From positions 1 through 7,569 of the forward strand of contig DBCB01000074.1 of the NCBI GenBank assembly GCA_002303765.1: a stretch of 7,569 bases of DNA, written 5' to 3'. The DNA is from Planctomycetaceae bacterium UBA969 (GTDB taxonomy: Bacteria > Planctomycetota > Planctomycetia > Gemmatales > Gemmataceae). Of this stretch, positions 4,278-7,569 are shown one piece after another. Position 1 is the stretch's first letter. The number at the start of each line of letters is the position of its first letter. A program made the translations under genes and the position numbers. A model generated the notes under the pieces. The model worked only from the letters and a program-made list of their open reading frames with translations. It was not told the origin of the DNA and did no database searches.

Positions 4278-7148
4278 TTGCTAAAAGATAAAATTCGAAT
4301 CTATGTTCTTGCCAAAGAGTTGGATGTTGATTGCAAAGATTTGATTGCTCTTTGTCACAGGCTGGCATTCGATATAAAAAATCAACTGAGCAGTTTAGAA
4401 CCTGTCCAGCGTGAACAGGTTGAAACCATCATCAGCAAAGGCGGCTTAAACACCGCTGGAATTGCGACTGCTGGATCATCCACACCTTCGGTTCCGACAA
4501 TCCCTACTGCCCCAACGGTAATTGCCCCTACTAAGCCACCAACGATTGCAAAGCCTGCTGCAGTTAAAAAAGAACCTGCAAAAGCCCCAAAGGTTCCTAC
4601 TGAACCAACCCCAATAACAGCCGTACCTATAGCACCTGTTGCGAAAATCGAAGTACCCGTACCAGATGTGATTGCGCCCGAAGTACCTGCACCAGATGTG
4701 ATTACACCCGAAGTGCACATTGCTACCCCAGAACCTAATCTAATTTCGACCGAAATACCTGAAGTTGCAACTGTCAAAGATGCGCCAAATGCTTCTGTTC
4801 CTTCAGTTCCTTCGGTTCGAAACATGCGCATGCGCAATCTGGATGCAGCCCCTAGACCAGGTGCTGGCGATCCAGGCTTAAGAAGATTAAAGGCTCGGAC
4901 TCCACAAAGACCAACTGGGGTGCATTTCGCTACGCCTCCCATTATTAAACCAAGGCCAATTGAAGAAAAGAAGCTACCACCTCCAGCTCCAACGGGCCCT
5001 CGCAAAATAGGCGAAATCCCCAAAGACTTAGTAGGTAAAGGTGGTGGGCCAATACGCTTTGAGGATATTAAGCGTCAGGTTGCCCTTAATCAGCAAGCTG
5101 CTGTTGCTCAACCCCAAGTACCCATCGTTGTTCCCTTCGATGAAGAAGATGAGGATGGTAAAGGAAAATCCAAAGGTGGCAGCAAGCGCCCAGGTGGGGT
5201 TGCAGGCAGATCTGACCGCCATCGCGAGCGGGAAGTTCGCAAAAAGAACGATGTCACGATACCAAGAGTCACCAGCCTTTCCGGTTTGCTTGATCAAGAA
5301 GAATTAGAACAACAAAGAATTGTGCGCGAACGCCGTAGGCAGAAAACGCTCAAAGGTCCTCAGCCTCGCAAAGGCAAAGTACCCGTTGAAGTGCCCATCA
5401 CGGTGCGGGCATTATCCGAAGCTTTAGGTATAAAATCGGGCGAATTGCTCATGAAACTTATGGGCGCAGGCCTTGCAACAGGGCTGAACATCAACTCGAT
5501 CGTAGAGCCTGATTATGCCGCCACCATTGCCTTGGAAGTTGGTTGCGAACTAGAAATCAAGCGCAAGGAAGATCTCGAAGAAAAGATCATTTCCGATTCC
5601 AGCAAAGATAACGCTCCTGAAGATTTAATCCTTCGCGCACCCATTGTTACGATTATGGGCCATGTGGATCATGGTAAAACCTCGCTCCTCGACAAAATTC
5701 GAAAAAGCGAAATTGCTGCATCCGAGGCAGGCGGGATCACCCAGTGTATCCGTGCTTGGCGAGTTGAACATAATGGCAAGCCCATTACCTTCCTTGACAC
5801 CCCGGGCCATGAAGCTTTTACAAAAATGCGTGCCCGTGGTGCAAATGTTACCGATATTGCGGTAATCGTGGTTGCTGCAGACGATGGCGTCATGCCTCAA
5901 ACCGAAGAAGCCATCAGCCATGCCAAGGCTGCCAATGTTAAAATCATTGTTGCAATCAACAAGATTGATCTTCCTAACGCCAACCTGCGCAAAACTGAAC
6001 AGCAGTTATACGGCCAAGGCTTGATCCCCGATACCATGGGTGGCGATGTTCAATTCGTACAAACCAGCGCAGCAACAGGCAAAGGCATCAACGAACTTCT
6101 AGACAATATTTCGCTTGTTGCAGAAGTTGAAGAGTTCAAGGCTAACCCTAACAAGACTGCCAAGGGCGTTTGCTTGGAAGCCAATGTTAGCGAAGGCGAA
6201 GGCGTATTTGCTACCGTAATCGTACAAGATGGCACCTTGAAAAAGGGCGATATCATCCTTTGCGGATCCGGTTATGGCCGAGTTCGCATGATGTACGACG
6301 ATATGGGCAAACCAATTTCGCAAGCGGGCCCCAGCATACCTTGCAAAATCACAGGGCTCGATGAACTGCCTAACGCTGATGACACCTTCGTGGTGATTTC
6401 AGATTTGGCAGAGGCTCGAGAGATAGCAGATAAGCGAAAAATGCGAGCCTTGGAATCGAACATTTACAAGCGCTCACCCATGACGCTCGAGAATTTGTCT
6501 GCCGCTAAAGTTACCGAACTTAAAGTGATCTTAAAGGCAGATTTCCGCGGATCCATCGAAGCCATTCGTAAAGAACTTGAAAAGCTCACTCACGAAGAAG
6601 TTGCGGTACGCGTGCTTCACACCGGTGTAGGCGGAATCACTGAAAGCGATGTCCAACTTGCACTTGCATCGCCCGATGACACCATCATTGTTGGTTTCAA
6701 TTCGGTTCCAGACGATCGAGCCAGAGCACTTGCAGAAGAAAAGGGCATTCAAATCAGGCAATACAACATCATCTACAAACTTGCAGAAGATGTCCGTAAT
6801 GCTTTAGAAGGAAAGCTCAAACCACGCGAAGATATCATTCATCTTGGCAGGGCTGTGGTGCGCGATTCCTTCAAAATCAGCAGGGTTGGTACCATTGCAG
6901 GTTGTTATGTAACCCAAGGCACCATCGAACGATCTGCTAAAATAAGATTAATTAGGAATGGCGTAGTGATCTATCCACCTCCTGAAAAAAATGTCGGGCT
7001 CGAATCTCTCAAGCGCTTCAAAGATGACGTCCGCGAAGTGCGTGAAGGCTTTGAATGTGGTATCAAAATCCTCAACTATGATGATATCAAGGTTGATGAT
7101 GTGATTGAAGCTTACAAGGTTGAACAGGTTCTCAGAACCCTTTCCTGA
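4278..7148 (+). CDS. infB: Translation initiation factor IF-2
   Basis: A 956-residue IF-2, the GTPase that brings fMet-tRNA to the 30S subunit and promotes subunit joining. The N-terminal IF2_N fold is at 1 to about 55 (KIRIYVLAKEL). A long, low-complexity Pro/Ala/Val/Thr-rich linker runs from about 60 to 200, then a basic/acidic region to about 365. A second IF2_N-like domain lies at about 369-430. The G domain has GHVDHGKT (461-468), GGITQ with switch T488, DTPGH (507-511, H511 catalytic), NKID (561-564) and SAA (597-599). Domain II and the tRNA-binding C-terminal domains follow to 956. The length matches long IF-2 forms (E. coli about 890). The start is probably the TTG at 4278 (see the Shine-Dalgarno entry); ATG 4236 is the alternative. 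Residue 490, after TQ, is Cys where most IF-2 proteins have His. It lies downstream of nusA and 16 nt ahead of ylxP. Confidence 0.97.
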   Translation: MLKDKIRIYVLAKELDVDCKDLIALCHRLAFDIKNQLSSLEPVQREQVETIISKGGLNTAGIATAGSSTPSVPTIPTAPTVIAPTKPPTIAKPAAVKKEPAKAPKVPTEPTPITAVPIAPVAKIEVPVPDVIAPEVPAPDVITPEVHIATPEPNLISTEIPEVATVKDAPNASVPSVPSVRNMRMRNLDAAPRPGAGDPGLRRLKARTPQRPTGVHFATPPIIKPRPIEEKKLPPPAPTGPRKIGEIPKDLVGKGGGPIRFEDIKRQVALNQQAAVAQPQVPIVVPFDEEDEDGKGKSKGGSKRPGGVAGRSDRHREREVRKKNDVTIPRVTSLSGLLDQEELEQQRIVRERRRQKTLKGPQPRKGKVPVEVPITVRALSEALGIKSGELLMKLMGAGLATGLNINSIVEPDYAATIALEVGCELEIKRKEDLEEKIISDSSKDNAPEDLILRAPIVTIMGHVDHGKTSLLDKIRKSEIAASEAGGITQCIRAWRVEHNGKPITFLDTPGHEAFTKMRARGANVTDIAVIVVAADDGVMPQTEEAISHAKAANVKIIVAINKIDLPNANLRKTEQQLYGQGLIPDTMGGDVQFVQTSAATGKGINELLDNISLVAEVEEFKANPNKTAKGVCLEANVSEGEGVFATVIVQDGTLKKGDIILCGSGYGRVRMMYDDMGKPISQAGPSIPCKITGLDELPNADDTFVVISDLAEAREIADKRKMRALESNIYKRSPMTLENLSAAKVTELKVILKADFRGSIEAIRKELEKLTHEEVAVRVLHTGVGGITESDVQLALASPDDTIIVGFNSVPDDRARALAEEKGIQIRQYNIIYKLAEDVRNALEGKLKPREDIIHLGRAVVRDSFKISRVGTIAGCYVTQGTIERSAKIRLIRNGVVIYPPPEKNVGLESLKRFKDDVREVREGFECGIKILNYDDIKVDDVIEAYKVEQVLRTLS
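4650..4709 (+). repeat. 30-bp tandem duplication in the infB linker
   Basis: Positions 4650-4679 and 4680-4709 are head-to-tail 30-bp units that agree at 26 of 30 bases, and a third copy starts (GAAGT at 4710). They encode EVPVPDVIAP and EVPAPDVITP in the disordered IF-2 linker. Three of the four changes are C/T or G/A transitions at third positions and the others alter small residues, so an in-frame slippage or unequal-exchange origin is likely. Confidence 0.8.
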
Positions 7149-7164
7149 TTCTAAAGGAATCAGT

Positions 7165-7455
7165 ATGGACGACATGTATGTAGGCGCAATGAAAGTCAGA
7201 ATGATTGTTAGGGAATCTCATAGCCTAAAGGATAAAAGGCAGGTTCTTAACAGCATCAAGGATAAACTGAAAAACGGTTTCAATGTTTCGGTTGCAGAGG
7301 TTGACGAGCAGGATAACCGACAGATGATAGTACTTGGCATCGCAATGATTGGAAACGAATCTCAGCATGTGCGGAATGGTTTGGAAAAGATCGCACAGGC
7401 TTTACGGTTGCATCCTATTGCAGAATTCGTGGATCAGACGACGGAAATATACTAA
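7165..7455 (+). CDS. DUF503 / YlxP-like protein
   Basis: A 96-residue protein of the DUF503 (YlxP) family. The signature is seen as SLKDKRQVLNSIKDKLKNGF followed by NVSVAEVDEQD, close to the family pattern SLKxKRxxxxxLKxxxxxxFNVSVAEVxxxD. The length is normal. The family's molecular role is poorly defined. Members nearly always sit between infB and rbfA, and ribosome-related work has been proposed for them. The start ATG at 7165 has AAAGGA (7153-7158) 6 nt ahead. The ATG at 7174 (MYVGAMKV) aligns slightly better with some homologues but has no ribosome-binding site of its own. It lies 16 nt after infB and 16 nt before rbfA, so it is probably co-transcribed. Confidence 0.9.
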   Translation: MDDMYVGAMKVRMIVRESHSLKDKRQVLNSIKDKLKNGFNVSVAEVDEQDNRQMIVLGIAMIGNESQHVRNGLEKIAQALRLHPIAEFVDQTTEIY

Positions 7456-7471
7456 CTAGCAAAGAGAATTA

Positions 7472-7569
7472 ATGAAAACGCATCGAGTTGCTAGAATCGC
7501 TGAAGTCATACGCGAAGTCGCAAGCGAAACCATTTTATTTAAAATGAGCGACCCTAGAATCAGCATGGT
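7472..7569 (+). CDS. rbfA: 30S ribosome-binding factor RbfA, N-terminal part (runs off window)
   Basis: The first 32 codons of RbfA, a KH-like protein that binds the 30S subunit and helps 16S rRNA 5'-end maturation and cold adaptation. The visible part, beginning MKTHRVARIAEVIREVASE and reaching SDPRIS, matches the family pattern RvxRvaexIrrexsxil...DPRi. The ATG at 7472 has AAAGAGA (7461-7467) just upstream. Position after infB and ylxP is the standard order. The 3' end lies outside the window. Confidence 0.92.
   Translation, partial: MKTHRVARIAEVIREVASETILFKMSDPRISM

Noticed and set aside
4824..4840. ATGCGC repeated twice with palindromic GCGCATGCGC in infB
   Set aside because: It codes for MRMRN in frame and is too short to claim as a site.
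4382..5023. Long minus-strand open frame (213 codons) opposite the infB linker
   Set aside because: It is opposite the low-complexity Pro/Ala/Val/Thr-rich linker, and its Gly/Ser/Thr/Val-rich composition is what the reverse complement of such DNA gives. No ribosome-binding site or family motif.

Overview
The window looks like a piece of chromosome from a planctomycete-type bacterium of moderate GC (roughly 45% by eye). I infer this from three things together. There is a Gfo/Idh/MocA oxidoreductase with a twin-arginine export signal, a class very abundant in Planctomycetota. There is a UbiA-like prenyltransferase of the menaquinone (futalosine-route) type. The IF-2 has a long Pro/Ala-rich linker and a 'TQCIRAWRVEH' switch region. 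Lineage is inference; no rRNA or marker search was possible.

Layout: (1) Positions 1-54 are the 3' part of a tRNA-Pro(TGG) without an encoded CCA, followed by an intrinsic terminator at 67-103. (2) Positions 223-1419 (+) encode the exported oxidoreductase. (3) Positions 1445-2332 (-) encode the membrane prenyltransferase, convergent with the oxidoreductase; a hairpin sits over the junction. (4) Positions 2333-2656 are a gene-free divergent region. It holds the prenyltransferase start signals, a tandem octamer, and a structured leader for the next operon that ends in a strong intrinsic terminator only 35 nt before nusA. (5) Positions 2657-7569 (+) are a translation/transcription-factor operon: nusA, infB, a ylxP-like DUF503 gene and the first 32 codons of rbfA.

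The operon is the classic nusA-infB cluster. NusA controls pausing and termination, IF-2 delivers initiator tRNA, RbfA matures the 30S subunit, and YlxP is the small protein usually found between infB and rbfA. rimP, ylxR and ylxQ, often present in this cluster, are absent here: nusA comes first and is followed directly by infB. The 16-nt gaps infB-ylxP and ylxP-rbfA suggest co-transcription and perhaps translational coupling. The 157-nt gap between nusA and infB leaves room for a second promoter or a post-transcriptional control element.

The most interesting signal is the nusA leader: a terminator with no upstream gene to terminate on that strand, preceded by a second hairpin whose loop can pair with an upstream segment. 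It reads best as a transcription attenuator, possibly controlled by NusA itself. Nothing in the window looks like a mobile element, CRISPR array or defence system. Apart from this leader the content is mostly housekeeping.
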